DNA of 64,000 nt, taken from contig CAVSND010000023.1 of the NCBI GenBank assembly GCA_963729215.1, positions 186,001 to 250,000 of the forward strand, given 5' to 3'. A model generated the notes under the pieces. The model ran no database searches and was not told where the DNA came from. It saw only the letters and a program-made list of their open reading frames with translations. Made by a program: the position numbers and the translations under genes. The stretch's first letter is position 1. Every line of letters starts with the position of its first letter. This stretch comes from CAVQJU01 sp963729215. GTDB taxonomy: Bacteria > Acidobacteriota > Vicinamibacteria > Vicinamibacterales > CAVVIG01. Below, piece by piece: positions 25,817 through 34,177 of this stretch.

Positions 25817-27457
25817 TTAAGGCTTCAAGGCATACCCGTAAAGCGAATTGCCGGCCGCAATCGCGACGTACTGCCGATTGCCGACTGCGTAGGACATCGG
25901 CGCTGCCTGCACGAGTCCGCCGACCGGCGCTTTCCAGAGGAGCGCGCCCGTCCGCGCGTCGAGCGCGTAGAAGAAGCCCTCGCGCCCGCCGGAAAACAGC
26001 AGGTCGCTCGCCGTCGTCAGCACACCGGCATCGGTGATGTCGGTCATTGCGAATTCCCAACGCTTCTCGCCGGTTTTCGGATCGAGCGCGACAATGGCCC
26101 CCGTGCCTTCTTCGGGGAGACGCCGGTTGATTGGCGTCCCGTTGATGCCGATGTCGGCGGCGGTGGGGAAGGCGCCGAGGAACGCACGGCCCTCGACGTA
26201 CTCGGCCGGACGCCGCGAGAACGTGGCTGACGTATTGATCCAGGCGGATACGTAGAACAGCCCGGTGCGCGGACTGTAGGAGGGCGAGTACCAGTTCGTG
26301 GCGCCTGCCAGATGCGGGAAGACGACCGTGCCGTCGAGCGCCGGCTTCACGATGTTGGTGGGCCGCCCGCGCGAGTCGAGCGATTCGGTCCAGGTGACTT
26401 TCGTGAACGGCCGGCCCGAGAGGAATTCGCCAGTCGCGCGATCGAGGACGTACCAGAAACCGTTCCGGTTGGCCCACAGCATCACCTTCCGGGGCCGTCC
26501 GCGCCACTCGATGTCAGCGAGTACGGGCACCTGCGTGGAGTCGTAGTCGAACTCGTCGTGCGGCGTGAACTGAAAATGCCATTTCAGCTTCCCGGTGTCC
26601 GGGTCGAGCGCGACGACCGAGTCGCTGTACAGGTTGTCGCCGCCGCGCGTGTCGCCGTTGAAGTCGGGACCCGGATTGCCGGTGCCCCAGTAAATCAGGT
26701 TCAGATCCGGATCGTACGAGCCCGTGACCCAGACGGCGCCGCCGCCGTGCTTCCAGGAATCGCCCGCCCAGCTTTCATGTCCCGGCTCGCCCGGGCCCGG
26801 GATCGTATAGAAACGCCACAGTTCCTTGCCCGACTGGGGATCGTAGGCCGCGATGAAACCGCGGACGCCGAAGTCGCCGCCTGCGGGGCCGATGATCAGC
26901 TTGTCTTTCACAATCTGCGGCGCGACGGTGATGGCGTAGCCGGCCTCCGGGCGGGCCCCTTCGACCGCCACGTTCCAGATCGGCCGGCCGCTCCGCGCGT
27001 CCACGGCGATGAGATGGCCATCGATCGTGCCCATGAACAGCCGGTCGCCCAGGATCGCCAGGCCGCGGTTCACACGTCCGCAGCACGGACGTGCCTGCTG
27101 CGAGGGCTTGTAGCTGTAGGTCCAGAAAATCCGGCCGGTCGTGCCGTCGAGGGCGACGATATCGTTGGGCGGCTGCACCGTGTACAGGACGCCGTCCACC
27201 GCCAGGGGCGTCGCCTCGAATTTCTCGAGAGACTGCGCCTGAAAAACCCACTGGAGCTCCAGGCTCTTGACGTTCGCCGGCGTGATCTGCACGAGCGGCG
27301 TATGACGCCGGCTGAAGACATCGCCCGAGTAGGTGAGCCAGTTGTCGGCTTCGGCGGCCGCACGCACAATGCGGTCCGACGTGACCTGCGCGTGGAGCGC
27401 GACGCCGGCAGCGAGGCCGACCGCAGCGATCGGGAGCATGAAAAGTCGTCTGGTCAT
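25817..27457 (-). CDS. PQQ-dependent alcohol dehydrogenase (quinoprotein)
   Basis: 546 residues with a signal peptide (to about residue 24). This is an eight-bladed quinoprotein propeller: the vicinal disulfide Cys125-Cys126 (RPCCGRVNRG), the metal-site block YWGTGNPGPDFNGDTRGGDN, and repeated W-docking motifs (LDPDTGKLKWHFQFTPHDEF). The catalytic stretch reads DEFDYDSTQ, with Asp304 and a second Asp306 two residues on. In the XoxF/PedH groups this extra Asp goes with lanthanide use, while calcium enzymes usually have Ala or Thr there. The substrate is an alcohol of unknown type, in the periplasm. Its start overlaps the stop of the di-haem cytochrome gene by four bases, so the cytochrome is the likely electron acceptor. 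Confidence 0.85.
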   Translation of the reverse strand: MTRRLFMLPIAAVGLAAGVALHAQVTSDRIVRAAAEADNWLTYSGDVFSRRHTPLVQITPANVKSLELQWVFQAQSLEKFEATPLAVDGVLYTVQPPNDIVALDGTTGRIFWTYSYKPSQQARPCCGRVNRGLAILGDRLFMGTIDGHLIAVDARSGRPIWNVAVEGARPEAGYAITVAPQIVKDKLIIGPAGGDFGVRGFIAAYDPQSGKELWRFYTIPGPGEPGHESWAGDSWKHGGGAVWVTGSYDPDLNLIYWGTGNPGPDFNGDTRGGDNLYSDSVVALDPDTGKLKWHFQFTPHDEFDYDSTQVPVLADIEWRGRPRKVMLWANRNGFWYVLDRATGEFLSGRPFTKVTWTESLDSRGRPTNIVKPALDGTVVFPHLAGATNWYSPSYSPRTGLFYVSAWINTSATFSRRPAEYVEGRAFLGAFPTAADIGINGTPINRRLPEEGTGAIVALDPKTGEKRWEFAMTDITDAGVLTTASDLLFSGGREGFFYALDARTGALLWKAPVGGLVQAAPMSYAVGNRQYVAIAAGNSLYGYALKP

Positions 27458-28221
27458 CGCTGGCCTCGCAGGGTCGTCAGGTACGTCACGAGGTCGGCCA
27501 CTTCCTGGGTATCCAGCACGCCGCGAGCCGACGGCATCGGCGACGTCTTCACCACGGCGAACTCGCGCAGGTTCGCCCGGTCGAATGCGCGAAGCCGGGT
27601 GCCGTCGACGAGCACCTGCACCGAGAACGTGCTCTGGTTGAGCAGGCGTCCGGTGACGACGGTGCCGGTCTTCGTCACGAGGCGAACGAAGCGGAAGCTG
27701 GAACTGAGCGACGCGCTCGGCTCGAGGATCGACTGTTCGAGCTCGAGAGGACGCCGCAGCAGTCCGACGTCGGACAGGCCCGGCGCCATGTCTGACGTGT
27801 CGTTGTGACACGTCGCACATTTTCCTTTCCCGTCAAACAGCGCCCGGCCACGCGCGCTGTCGCCCGCCATCACCGTCACGCTGTCGCCGGCCGCGGTGCC
27901 GCGCAGGAACGCGACGATCATGCCCGCTTCGAGATCCGAGTAGTTGTTCGGCGGCATCGCCGTGCCGGCAATGCCGGAGATGATGATCTTCACGAGCTCT
28001 TCGTCGGTCGAGGCGCGCTGAAAGCGTCCGCTCATTAGCGCGACGCCGCGCACCATGTCGCCTTTGGCGCCGTGACAGGTCGCACAGCTGCCGAGATACA
28101 GGCGGGCGCCGTTCTCGAGCTCGGAACGCGTGTAGCTGTGCTGGGCAGACGCCCAGCCGGGGGCGATCAGGACAGCTGCGGCGATCGCGATGGCGTATCC
28201 GAAGGTTCGACGGGCTTCCAT
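27454..28221 (-). CDS. Di-haem cytochrome c, partner of PQQ dehydrogenase
   Basis: 255 residues with a signal peptide (AWASAQ-type cleavage near 27). There are two haem c sites, CATCH at 46-50 and CATCH at 135-139. The second is followed by a domain (SFRFVRLVTKTGTVVTGRLL) of the beta-type found at the end of some membrane-bound haem proteins. MPPNNYSDLE and MPSARGVLDTQEV provide the axial Met candidates. The GGAGGG site six bases before the ATG is strong. It is coupled to the dehydrogenase downstream and probably passes its electrons to a terminal oxidase. Confidence 0.85.
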   Translation of the reverse strand: MEARRTFGYAIAIAAAVLIAPGWASAQHSYTRSELENGARLYLGSCATCHGAKGDMVRGVALMSGRFQRASTDEELVKIIISGIAGTAMPPNNYSDLEAGMIVAFLRGTAAGDSVTVMAGDSARGRALFDGKGKCATCHNDTSDMAPGLSDVGLLRRPLELEQSILEPSASLSSSFRFVRLVTKTGTVVTGRLLNQSTFSVQVLVDGTRLRAFDRANLREFAVVKTSPMPSARGVLDTQEVADLVTYLTTLRGQR

Positions 28222-28310
28222 GGCTCGCCCTCCGCTGACTGCCGAGTTGGACGGGCGAAGTCTAGCACCGTCCTCACACCCAAACCCGCAAAAGTGATAG
28301 CGTCGTCCGC

Positions 28311-28556
28311 ATGAGCGATCAGGATTTGAAAGCGGAACTGGACAGGCTTCGCGCGGAGAACGAGCAGCTGAAGAACCAGCGCGGGCGCAGCGTGGGCCTG
28401 AAGGTGAGCGAGAAGGGCGGTGTGTCGGTGTATGGCCTGGGGCGTTTCCCCGTCACCCTCTACAAGGAGCAGTGGACGAAGCTCCTGGCGATGGCCGACG
28501 AAATCCGGTCATTCATCAAGGAGCACGACGGGGAGCTGAAGACGAAAGGAGACTGA
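28311..28556 (+). CDS. Small coiled-coil protein, unknown function
   Basis: 81 residues. The first 25 form a short leucine-rich coiled coil (LKAELDRLRAENEQLKNQ), then a basic patch and a compact domain (GGVSVYGLGRFPVTLYKEQW). There is no signal peptide. Proteins of this length with the GLGRFPVTLYKEQW phrase occur in several bacterial groups as hypothetical proteins; that is memory, not a search. It is divergent from the cytochrome gene. Confidence 0.7.
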   Translation: MSDQDLKAELDRLRAENEQLKNQRGRSVGLKVSEKGGVSVYGLGRFPVTLYKEQWTKLLAMADEIRSFIKEHDGELKTKGD

Positions 28557-28567
28557 CCGCTGGCGCG

Positions 28568-28861
28568 CTACAGCCGGCAGTGAATCGAGGACATCAGCGG
28601 ATCGTCCGGCTCATAGCCTATCCGCGGCGACGCGAACGCGCGGTCCGTCAGGGCCATCGCCCTGACCTCGTCCAGCCTGAACATCTTCCAGCCCTCGGAC
28701 TGCCCGGACCGGCTGAAGCCCGACACTTGATACCCGCGGAGCAACTCTCCGCCATCTTTGCCTGTTCCGTGGATATGCGGCTCGATGTCGCGGGTGCCGC
28801 CGTCGTAGTGGAATCGTATGACCTTCCGCTGCCGGACGGCCTGGCACACGAGTACGTGCAT
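28568..28861 (-). CDS. Small WYL-domain-like protein
   Basis: About 97 residues, and an extension to 28900 is possible. The sequence VCQAVRQRKVIRFHYDGGTR then IEPHIHGTGKDG, LLRGYQVSGFSRSGQSEGWK and MFRLDEVRAMALTD follows the WYL fold, a ligand-sensing domain usually found C-terminal to an HTH. Here it stands alone with no DNA-binding part. Longer upstream frames shadow the SMP-30-like gene. It converges with the coiled-coil gene (11 bases) and is divergent from 28919. Confidence 0.6.
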   Translation of the reverse strand: MHVLVCQAVRQRKVIRFHYDGGTRDIEPHIHGTGKDGGELLRGYQVSGFSRSGQSEGWKMFRLDEVRAMALTDRAFASPRIGYEPDDPLMSSIHCRL

Positions 28862-28918
28862 CGCTACCAATATATGACCGAGCCAGCCCCGTTTCACCAT
28901 GAAGGTTAGAATCCGCGC

Positions 28919-29929
28919 ATGAGGATATTCAAGGCATCGCTCGCCGTCGTGGTCCCCGTGATCGCGTTGAGCCCATCCGCCGTTGCCCAGCAGCGCGGTG
29001 CCGCGCAGCCACAGGGCGTGCGCGAGGTGACTGTCGGCGGAATCCTCGGCGTCGTGGCGGCGGGCGCGGTGTGGACGCGCGCCTGGCAGGGCACCGACAA
29101 CGCCGACGGCCTGGTGGGCTCCGACGACGGAGGATTGTTGTTCGCGCAGGAGCAGCCGAATCAGATCAGCAAGCTCGACGTCAACGATCGCGTCTCGGTC
29201 TTTCTGCGCGACACGCATGGCGCGGGCGCCCTGTCGATTGCTCCAGGTGGACGCGTCCTCGCGGTCGAGCGAACTTGCACGGATCCAGGACGAAACGCCG
29301 CTGCGGGCCCCTGCACCGATCCCACAGTGGTGGGCATCCTGGCGCCCGAGCGCAGGACCATCGCGGACAGCTTCGACGGGATGCCGCTAGGACGGCTGAA
29401 CGATCTCGTCGCGGACAGGAAGGGCGGTGCGTACTTCACCTCGGGCGGTGCTTTTTACGCCAGCGCCGCCGGACGCGTCACGAGCCTCGGCGACAACATC
29501 CGCGCCAACGGCATCATCCTCAGCCGCGACGATCGGATCGTCTACGTCACAAACGGCAGCACCATCCTCGCATTCGACGTGCAGCCTGACGGCACGACGA
29601 CGAACAGAAGGGAATTCGCCACGCTCGAAGCGGGCGGCAACGGCGATGGGATGGCGATCGACGCGGCCGGACGCGTGTACGTCACGTCGGGTCCCGGCGT
29701 CCAGGTCTTTGACGCCAGCGGCAAGTACCTTGGGCTGATCCCGACGCCGCGAAGCGTGATCAGCGTCGCATTCTCGGGTCCCGGCAAGAAGACGCTCTAT
29801 GTGGTGGGAAGCGGAGCGCTGGGCCCGGACGGCCGGGAATTCGTTACGCCGGAAGGCGTGCGGAACAACGCGAAAACGATCTACCGGATTCCGATGATTG
29901 CGGAGGGATTCCGCGGGCGACCGAAATAG
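28919..29929 (+). CDS. Exported SMP-30/gluconolactonase-like beta-propeller protein
   Basis: 336 residues with a signal peptide (MRIFKASLAVVVPVIALSPS). The propeller features of SMP-30/LRE proteins are present: the metal-site phrases MPLGRLNDLVADRKGGAYFT and GNGDGMAIDAAGRVYVTSGP, and IRANGIILSRDDRIVYVTNG. The usual reaction is lactone hydrolysis with a divalent metal, but many exported members have unknown substrates. A low-complexity array follows the stop immediately. Confidence 0.85.
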   Translation: MRIFKASLAVVVPVIALSPSAVAQQRGAAQPQGVREVTVGGILGVVAAGAVWTRAWQGTDNADGLVGSDDGGLLFAQEQPNQISKLDVNDRVSVFLRDTHGAGALSIAPGGRVLAVERTCTDPGRNAAAGPCTDPTVVGILAPERRTIADSFDGMPLGRLNDLVADRKGGAYFTSGGAFYASAAGRVTSLGDNIRANGIILSRDDRIVYVTNGSTILAFDVQPDGTTTNRREFATLEAGGNGDGMAIDAAGRVYVTSGPGVQVFDASGKYLGLIPTPRSVISVAFSGPGKKTLYVVGSGALGPDGREFVTPEGVRNNAKTIYRIPMIAEGFRGRPK

Positions 29930-30045
29930 GGGCCCGTTGGCCGTGGCTCGAAACCCGTAGCTCGGAGCCCGTAGCTCGGAGCCCGTAGCTCGTGGTCCGT
30001 TAACGAGCCACGAGCCCCGAGCCCCGAGTCCCGAGCCACGAGCCT
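29930..30045. repeat. Low-complexity inverted array (GTAGCTCGGAGCCC units)
   Basis: Between two convergent genes. Left: GTAGCTCGGAGCCC in tandem (14-base period, about 2.5 units from 29957), then GTAGCTCGTGGTCC. A short GTTAAC centre follows. Right: CGAGCCACGAGCCCCGAG, then further CCGAG-type units and CGAGCCACGAGCC, the near-complement. The transcript from either side would fold into a long hairpin, fitting a two-way terminator. No gene is seen. Confidence 0.72.
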
Positions 30046-31551
30046 CTAGTAAGTGACCCGAACCCGGTATTTCAGCAGCGCCGTCCCGTCCGCTGCGACG
30101 GGGACGGCAAACTGCGCGGCCCAGGCGGACGTCTTGGTCCACTCGTGGGACGACTGCAGCATCCGCCAGGTGCCTCCGATGGGTTCGTTCACTTCGACCG
30201 ACACCGGCGCAGCCTTGTGATTGCGTAATGTGATCTCGTATTCGACGTCGTAGACGTTGCCGCCAACCCTCTGAAAATCCGTCTGCTTGCGCTCGCAGAC
30301 GACGTCGAACGCGTTTCCGATCTTGAGGTTGATGGCCTCGTCCTTCGGCGTGTGATCGATGCGATCCTCGCCGACGAACTGCACGCCGCCTTTCGAGTCC
30401 GACTGATACACGCGCACTGTGCCCGCGGGCATCGGCATGCCGAGCCCCGTCTTTTCTTCGTTCTTGAACTGGTAGTACACCTGCACGACGTCCTTGATCG
30501 GCGCGCCCGGATGCTGAGCGTTGTGGTAGTAGAACGCCTGACCCTCCACGACGTAGCGCTTCTGAACGGGGAAGGCGGTCGCCCCCAGCATGCTCACCTG
30601 CTTGGTTTCGCTGTTGTTGACCGTCGTCTTCCGCCCGAGCGTGTAGAGGTGATAGTCGGAGAAGGCTTCCTGCGCCATGGCCGGCGCGGCCGCGGCCATG
30701 TCCTTGCGCATCGACTCGGCGGCCATGCGCCCGATGACCTGGCGGACGCGGTTCAGATCGCCGGCGACGAGCTGCAGCGACGCGTTCTTGAACGACGTGC
30801 CGCTGCCGTTGACGACGGTCACCCAGCCGTCGATGTCGGCGGCCTTGTCGTCGCGCGCGACGGTCAGCACGTAATCCGCGTTCCACGAAAGCTTGCCCGC
30901 GAGGTACGACGCCTCCACGCGGTGGCGTGTGCCGCCCGTGTTGTTGAGCGTCCAGATCAGCGTCGGGCGCGAGTACAGATTTCCGGGCAGCTCCGGAAAC
31001 CTGATGTGGTCGGCCTGCAGGCCCGTGACGATCTCGCCGCCGATCAGCCAGACCGGCGCGTTGTTGTAGCTGAGCAGGCGGGCGGTCACGTCCTCCTCGC
31101 GTGTCGTGTTGTCGGTGCGCCGCGTGCGCACGAGGGTGACGTCGCGGCCGACGTACTTGCGCAGCAGCTTGTCGGGCTCGAGCAGGTCGTACTCGTAATT
31201 CTGTTCGAGCACGCTCACGCGGGACGGCTCGCTGATCGACCGGAAGTGCACCGTGGCGGGATTGACGGTCGCGGCGATGTCCATGAAGTGCAGATCCGAG
31301 GTGCCGCGGGCAATCTGGAGATTGCGGACGTCGCGCACGAGTGCAATGTCGGAGTTGTAGACGGTAACGGCGAGTTCCGTCTGATCGTCGAGCGTGGTCG
31401 TCGCGGCCGCATCCTGTGCCGGTCGGGGGGCGCCGGTTGGTGGAGGCGGGGATGTGCGCTGGTCGGGTGAGGGAATCAGCGTGCCGAAGGCCAGCACGAG
31501 CGGGGCGAACAAGAGTTTTCGCGGGATGGCTGACGAGATGGACAGTGACAT
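30046..31551 (-). CDS. Exported DUF4139 protein
   Basis: 501 residues. A signal-peptide-like N-terminus and Pro-rich linker are followed by TVYNSDIALVRDVRNLQIAR and LHFMDIAATVNPATVHFRSI, typical of the DUF4139 N-terminal part. The C-terminal barrel has LIWTLNNTGGTRHRVEASYL, KLSWNADYVLTVARDDKAAD and a final EYEITLRNHKAAPVSVEVNE. The function is unknown, and the setting is extracytoplasmic. A GGAG site precedes the ATG. It lies downstream of the sigma/anti-sigma pair in the same direction but is separated by repeat R1. Confidence 0.82.
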   Translation of the reverse strand: MSLSISSAIPRKLLFAPLVLAFGTLIPSPDQRTSPPPPTGAPRPAQDAAATTTLDDQTELAVTVYNSDIALVRDVRNLQIARGTSDLHFMDIAATVNPATVHFRSISEPSRVSVLEQNYEYDLLEPDKLLRKYVGRDVTLVRTRRTDNTTREEDVTARLLSYNNAPVWLIGGEIVTGLQADHIRFPELPGNLYSRPTLIWTLNNTGGTRHRVEASYLAGKLSWNADYVLTVARDDKAADIDGWVTVVNGSGTSFKNASLQLVAGDLNRVRQVIGRMAAESMRKDMAAAAPAMAQEAFSDYHLYTLGRKTTVNNSETKQVSMLGATAFPVQKRYVVEGQAFYYHNAQHPGAPIKDVVQVYYQFKNEEKTGLGMPMPAGTVRVYQSDSKGGVQFVGEDRIDHTPKDEAINLKIGNAFDVVCERKQTDFQRVGGNVYDVEYEITLRNHKAAPVSVEVNEPIGGTWRMLQSSHEWTKTSAWAAQFAVPVAADGTALLKYRVRVTY

Positions 31552-31603
31552 GGGAACGGCTCCTTTCCCTTTGAACGGAGCCGCCGGAAATTCTTGCAGA
31601 GCC

Positions 31604-31655
31604 GCAGCGTCCGCCTTTAGGCGGACGTCCCCGGCCGGCTGAAGCCGGACGCTAC
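31604..31655. repeat. Dispersed palindromic repeat R1, copy 3
   Basis: The same design as copies 1 and 2, with the first loop TTTA in place of TTCA (TCCGCCTTTAGGCGGA), and a second hairpin CCGGC-TGAA-GCCGG with the right end GACGCTAC. The outer left end is GCAGCG, one change from GTAGCG. It lies between the anti-sigma gene end and the start of the DUF4139 gene. Confidence 0.8.
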
Positions 31656-31665
31656 GCTACGCTTG

Positions 31666-32757
31666 TCAGCGGGAAATCCAGCTGGCGCCGGCGTCCGTGG
31701 TGACGAACGTGCGGCCGTCCGCGGTCGACACGGACGCGACGCGCCCGCCGGCATCGACGGTTCGAACGCCTGACAGATCTGTCATTTCAGGAAACGGCAG
31801 GCGGCGAAAGGTGCGGCCATCGGTCGTCAGCAGCACCACGCCGGCGCGGCCGACGAGCCAGCAGACGGTGGTTGCCGGCGCGGTGCCTGCCGTGAGGTCG
31901 GCGGCTCCGCTTACCGTCACGGCGTTCCAGGTCGAGCCTCCGTCCACCGAATGCTGCACGGCTGCCCCCGCAATTCGCCAGCGGACCGCCGGGTCGGGCG
32001 AGACGATATCCGGAACGACGTTCGCGGCGCGCATGGCCGCTGCCGCGCCAAAGCGCTCGGCCGCGGGTGGAGCGGCAGCCGCTCGAGGCGTTGCGGACGC
32101 TGCGGCCGCTGGAGGGGTCGTCGCTGGAGCGGCTGGCGCCTGCGCGACCTCGACCTTGTCCTTCGCGAGATCGCTGCGCGCGGATTCCTGTCCGGCCTTA
32201 TTCTCGGCGGCGGCCGGCGGCGGCGCGTCCGCTCGTGTGCGTTCACCGATTGAGCCGGCGGCGGCCTGCGGAGCCCGGGAGGGAGCAGCCTGTAACTCCT
32301 TGCGGTTTTCCGACGGCGGTGGGGTCGGAACGTTTGGCGGCGTGGAGTCTCGTTCTTTGGTCTGCGCCTGCGGCGCTTCACGCAGCAGCGCCACGTCGCG
32401 GTTAGTGACCGGTGCGCCCAGGTTGCCCGGGACAGCGACCCAGATGGCCACCGCGGCCGCCGCGGCGGCAACGGGCACAAACCACGCGAGCCAGCGCCGC
32501 GACGAACGGACGGGCCCGGCCGGCGGCACGGCCGAGCGGATTCGCGCGAGCGTCCCGGCCAGATCCTGACAACGCGCGCAGTCCGCCACGTGCAGATGGA
32601 CGGCGTCGAGCGCGCTGCCTGACAAGCCGCCGTCCGCCCAGGCGGCCAGCGTCTCGGCGTCCAGGCACGCGTCCGTGGCGCCGCCCGAAGCCGGCGTCTT
32701 CAGCGACTGCCTCAGCAGTCTCTCGACCGTTTGGTCGCGTTCGTCAGGACTGTCCAC
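31666..32757 (-). CDS. Anti-sigma factor with zinc-finger and C-terminal BNR-like domain
   Basis: 363 residues. Residues about 33-70 are a putative zinc-finger anti-sigma domain, with the HxxxCxxC motif in VHLHVADCARCQDL. One transmembrane helix follows (about 86-110, WLAWFVPVAAAAAAVAIWVA), then a long low-complexity Ala/Pro linker. The last 110 residues (VRWRIAGAAVQHSVDGGSTW, RAGVVLLTTDGRTFRRLPFP, GRTFVTTDAGASWISR) form Asp-box (BNR) blades outside the membrane. It likely holds the ECF sigma factor encoded 10 bases upstream and senses an envelope signal. Confidence 0.85.
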   Translation of the reverse strand: MDSPDERDQTVERLLRQSLKTPASGGATDACLDAETLAAWADGGLSGSALDAVHLHVADCARCQDLAGTLARIRSAVPPAGPVRSSRRWLAWFVPVAAAAAAVAIWVAVPGNLGAPVTNRDVALLREAPQAQTKERDSTPPNVPTPPPSENRKELQAAPSRAPQAAAGSIGERTRADAPPPAAAENKAGQESARSDLAKDKVEVAQAPAAPATTPPAAAASATPRAAAAPPAAERFGAAAAMRAANVVPDIVSPDPAVRWRIAGAAVQHSVDGGSTWNAVTVSGAADLTAGTAPATTVCWLVGRAGVVLLTTDGRTFRRLPFPEMTDLSGVRTVDAGGRVASVSTADGRTFVTTDAGASWISR

Positions 32758-32767
32758 GGCCTTCTCC

Positions 32768-33670
32768 TCACCCAGAACGATCGGCGCCGGATTTCTTGCG
32801 TGCGGGTGTCGCAGCGCTGGTGTGGGCCACGGCGTCGCCGAGGACGAGCCTCAGATCGAGCGGCCCCGCATCCTCCGACACGCTGGCAAAGCACTCGCCG
32901 ATTTCCGCACGGCTCAAGCCGTCGGCCTTCAGCTGATGCTCAATCGCCGATCTAATCGCGGCGCGCGTGCGAGCCAGCTGCCGTGACGAGGTGGCCTCGC
33001 TTTCGCCCAGCATGCGTCCCGTCTGCGCGAGCGTGAGTTCCTGGGCATAGTAACAGGCCAACCGGAAACGGTCGCGCGCCGGAAGCGCGGCGACGGCGTC
33101 AGTGAGGGCGCGCCGGATCAGCTCAGAGTAGCGGCGGCGCTCGGGTTCGATTGCCCCGGCCGGTGCCCGGAGCGCGGACGAGGACTCTTCTTCGGGCAGC
33201 GTCTCTAGCCTCCGATGTGTCCGGAGACGGTCGACATGACGCTGCGCCAGAACGGCTCGAAGCCACGTGGTGAGGCTGCTGCGCCCGTGGAAGTAGCGGA
33301 ACAACGATTGCCGCTCGCCTGCGTGATCGCCCAGCCCGAAGAGGTCCGCGTACAACGAATCCGCCAGGTCGCGCGCGCCCCCGCCGGGATCGAGCGAGTC
33401 GGCGGCTCGATAGAGGAGCGGCCGCTGCACGAGCACGAAGTGCTCCCACGCGGGCTCGTCGCCGCTCGCGCACGCACACGCGAGCGCGAGGTCTTCCAGA
33501 TGGAGCGATGTCAGATAGCGCTCGAGCTCTCGCGCGTCGGGGGTCCGTCCGGCGAATGCCCGCCCCGCACTCGCCTCGAGCGCCCTGCCGAACCGTTCCG
33601 GCGGCACGCGCCAGCGTTCGCCGTGCGCCTGGCGGTGGAGTCGCTCGACGAGCCTTTCGTCAATCGACAC
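32768..33670 (-). CDS. ECF-type sigma-70 family sigma factor
   Basis: 300 residues, longer than a minimal ECF factor because of a 65-residue N-terminal part and a Ser/Ala-rich tail. Region 2 is seen in LVQRPLLYRAADSLDPGGGA to FRYFHGRSSLTTWLRAVLAQ and HVDRLR. Region 4 is ALPARDRFRLACYYAQELTL, AQTGRMLGESEATSSRQLAR. It directs RNA polymerase in the cytoplasm, and the anti-sigma gene follows after 10 bases, the usual order. Confidence 0.83.
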   Translation of the reverse strand: MSIDERLVERLHRQAHGERWRVPPERFGRALEASAGRAFAGRTPDARELERYLTSLHLEDLALACACASGDEPAWEHFVLVQRPLLYRAADSLDPGGGARDLADSLYADLFGLGDHAGERQSLFRYFHGRSSLTTWLRAVLAQRHVDRLRTHRRLETLPEEESSSALRAPAGAIEPERRRYSELIRRALTDAVAALPARDRFRLACYYAQELTLAQTGRMLGESEATSSRQLARTRAAIRSAIEHQLKADGLSRAEIGECFASVSEDAGPLDLRLVLGDAVAHTSAATPARKKSGADRSG

Positions 33671-33705
33671 GCATCAGCCCCCGACGCCATCGTCTACGGA
33701 CGCCA

Positions 33706-34059
33706 TCAGTGCTCGGTGATCTGCATGGTCTGGGTCATCGCGAGCGTCGGCCAGCCCTGCTTGGCCGGGTCCGCCGGTGTCGCAGTGATGGTGTAGCCCT
33801 GACCGCCGTCGATCGCCGCGGTGAAGCGATAGCCGCGCCTGTCGGCACCACCCGTCAGGAGGCTGTCTTGCTGGAGCTCGTCGAGGGTGGCGTACCGCGA
33901 ATGCGATACGAGATAGTGTCCTTCCGCCTGTCCGATCGCGAGCAACTCGCTCCGGATGCCGGCGACGTCGATTTGCTGCTGGGGAGGAGCGGCCGCGGGG
34001 CTGCAGCCGGCCGTCAGCGCGAGAGCCAGAAGGCCGGCGAAGATTGTCCCCGTTCGCAT
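33706..34059 (-). CDS. Small lipoprotein with pilin-like C-terminal region
   Basis: 117 residues. The signal carries a lipobox, LTAGC (Cys19), so it is a lipid-anchored envelope protein. The rest (IRSELLAIGQAEGHYLVSHS, RYATLDELQQDSLL, GYRFTAAIDGGQGYTITATP, LAMTQTMQITEH) resembles the globular part of type IV pilin-like/DUF proteins. AAGGA lies about 8 bases before the ATG. It is upstream of the sigma gene in the same direction, with 35 bases between. Confidence 0.75.
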   Translation of the reverse strand: MRTGTIFAGLLALALTAGCSPAAAPPQQQIDVAGIRSELLAIGQAEGHYLVSHSRYATLDELQQDSLLTGGADRRGYRFTAAIDGGQGYTITATPADPAKQGWPTLAMTQTMQITEH

Positions 34060-34177
34060 GTCATGTCCTTGGAATCGTCTGCGTCTGTGACGAGAATACA
34101 CCTCTTGAAGTCCTAAAGAGGTGGTGATGGCCCGGCGTTGACCATCCGGTCTGTCAGAAGCGGTATCATCCAGCCGT

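Noticed and set aside
26312..27808. 498-codon plus-strand frame opposite the PQQ dehydrogenase
   Set aside because: No domain, no ribosome site; the opposite strand codes a complete quinoprotein.
29387..30886. Minus-strand frame crossing the array at 29930 (LGARGSGLGARG-type protein)
   Set aside because: It reads through the low-complexity array and out of frame through DUF4139; an artefact of repeat units without stops.
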